From contig NZ_CP045851.1 in assembly GCF_009650215.1 (NCBI RefSeq), positions 2,445,001 through 2,509,000 on the forward strand: a DNA stretch of 64,000 nt. Direction: 5' to 3'. The position numbers and the translations under genes were made by a program. The DNA is from Actinomarinicola tropica (GTDB lineage: Bacteria > Actinomycetota > Acidimicrobiia > Acidimicrobiales > SKKL01). Position 1 is the first letter of the stretch; each line of letters begins with the position of its first letter. Positions 63,464 through 64,000 of the stretch are shown here, piece by piece. The notes beneath the pieces were generated by a model that was given only the letters and a program-made list of their open reading frames with translations, was not told the DNA's origin and searched no databases.

Positions 63464-64000
63464 CTACCCGGCGACCCGCTCCAGGCGCACCAGGCGGTGG
63501 TCGGCGGTGAAGAGCTGCCGGGTGAGGCCGACCCCGACGACCACGACGACCGTCGCGACCGACCCCAGGATGAGGTACATCAGCGCGAGCTGGACGAGGA
63601 CCGCGTCGACCGGGTCGACGCCGGCGAGGATGAGCCCGGTCATGGCCCCGGGCAGGAACACGAGCCCGACCGACTTGGTGGTCTCGATCTGGGACGTCAG
63701 CGCGGTCCGCAGGGCCGACCGCAGGTAGCTGCGGGAGGCGACCTGCCAGGGCTGGCCGAGCGCGAGCCGGGCCTCGACCTCGTCGCGCTTGTCGGACAGC
63801 TCGCCGACGATCCGCCGGGCGGCGACGACGGCGTCCTTCATCGAGTTGCCGATCATCATCCCGGCGACGGGGACGACCGTGCGCCCCTCGACGGGGAAGA
63901 TGCCGAGCAGGAACACGACGCCGAGGCTGACGGTCGCGGCGGCGGAGATGGCCACGAACCCGACGGGGAGGAGCCCGGGCACCTCGGGTGCCCGCCGCTG
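63464..64000 (-). CDS. FetB/UPF0014 family ABC transporter permease (N-terminus off the right edge)
   Basis: About 179 residues are visible and the frame is open to base 64000. EGRTVVPVAGMMIGNSMKDA and LVFLPGAMTGLILAGVDPVD are signatures of the FetB (YbbM) permease family, which exports iron with the ATPase FetA in enterobacteria. About four helices remain. The upstream residues include PEVPGLLPVGFVA, so the GTG near 63982 is internal and the true start lies beyond the window. Confidence 0.82.
   Translation of the reverse strand, partial: QRRAPEVPGLLPVGFVAISAAATVSLGVVFLLGIFPVEGRTVVPVAGMMIGNSMKDAVVAARRIVGELSDKRDEVEARLALGQPWQVASRSYLRSALRTALTSQIETTKSVGLVFLPGAMTGLILAGVDPVDAVLVQLALMYLILGSVATVVVVVGVGLTRQLFTADHRLVRLERVAG

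Overview
The window is very GC-rich coding DNA (roughly 70% G+C or more by eye) with dense, mostly overlapping or near-abutting genes and no tRNA, rRNA, CRISPR array, prophage or insertion sequence that I could see. Families largely restricted to Actinobacteria (DUF3499, DUF2505, DUF5719, cofD/cofE for coenzyme F420, an LpdA-type quinone reductase) and leaderless promoters point to an actinobacterium. The combination fits the class Acidimicrobiia best, but that placement is inference. The contig is cut inside genes at both ends.

Layout. 1-7.4 kb: small membrane proteins and lipoproteins, a CPA1 Na+/H+ antiporter, DUF2505, an enoyl-CoA hydratase-like protein, AzlC/AzlD and a LysE exporter. 7.4-15.7 kb: housekeeping genes on the minus strand (ftsX-ftsE; prfB-secA; an orphan response regulator; a short HPF; comF), with one plus-strand lipoprotein inserted. 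15.7-18.5 kb: a YczE-like membrane protein, an intergenic block with two palindromic repeats, a lipoprotein and a zinc alcohol dehydrogenase. 18.5-30.0 kb: a long minus-strand run, DUF3499 - CPBP protease - zinc ribbon - PTPS-related membrane protein - GT2 - manB - Trm112 - PGI/PMI - EamA - ahcY - two SDRs. 30.1-33.4 kb: ftsH, a membrane thioredoxin and a RibD-type reductase.

33.4-57.3 kb is a surface-glycan region interleaved with F420 genes. It holds DUF5719 and a giant GT2/polytopic protein; a small unknown protein, a GT4 and a GDP-6-deoxymannose reductase-like enzyme; an XRE regulator; gmd-cofD-cofE; a membrane spermidine-synthase-like protein; a GNAT; an NDP-sugar pyrophosphorylase with a catalytically altered epimerase; three more GT4-type glycosyltransferases; a CDP-paratose-2-epimerase-like enzyme; and UDP-glucose dehydrogenase, UDP-xylose synthase and an LCP ligase. 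Together these could supply GDP-mannose, GDP-6-deoxyhexose, UDP-glucuronate and UDP-xylose and assemble and attach a cell-wall polymer. The backbone (ahcY, manB, Trm112, PGI/PMI, DUF3499, cofD/cofE, NDP-sugar pyrophosphorylase, LCP) resembles the mycobacterial sahH-manB-whiB2-fbiAB-manC-LCP neighbourhood, but no WhiB gene is present.

57.4-64 kb: a class-IV aminotransferase; birA divergent from a biotin carboxylase/BCCP subunit with only 17 bp between start codons; a frameshifted AbiEi/DUF559-type gene flanked by two related 43-nt palindromes; LpdA; and a truncated FetB-type permease. The most general signal is a leaderless promoter: a TANNNT-like hexamer 6-8 nt before an ATG or GTG in front of many genes. 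It fixes several starts and exposes a nine-codon leaderless upstream ORF coupled to the GDP-sugar reductase gene.
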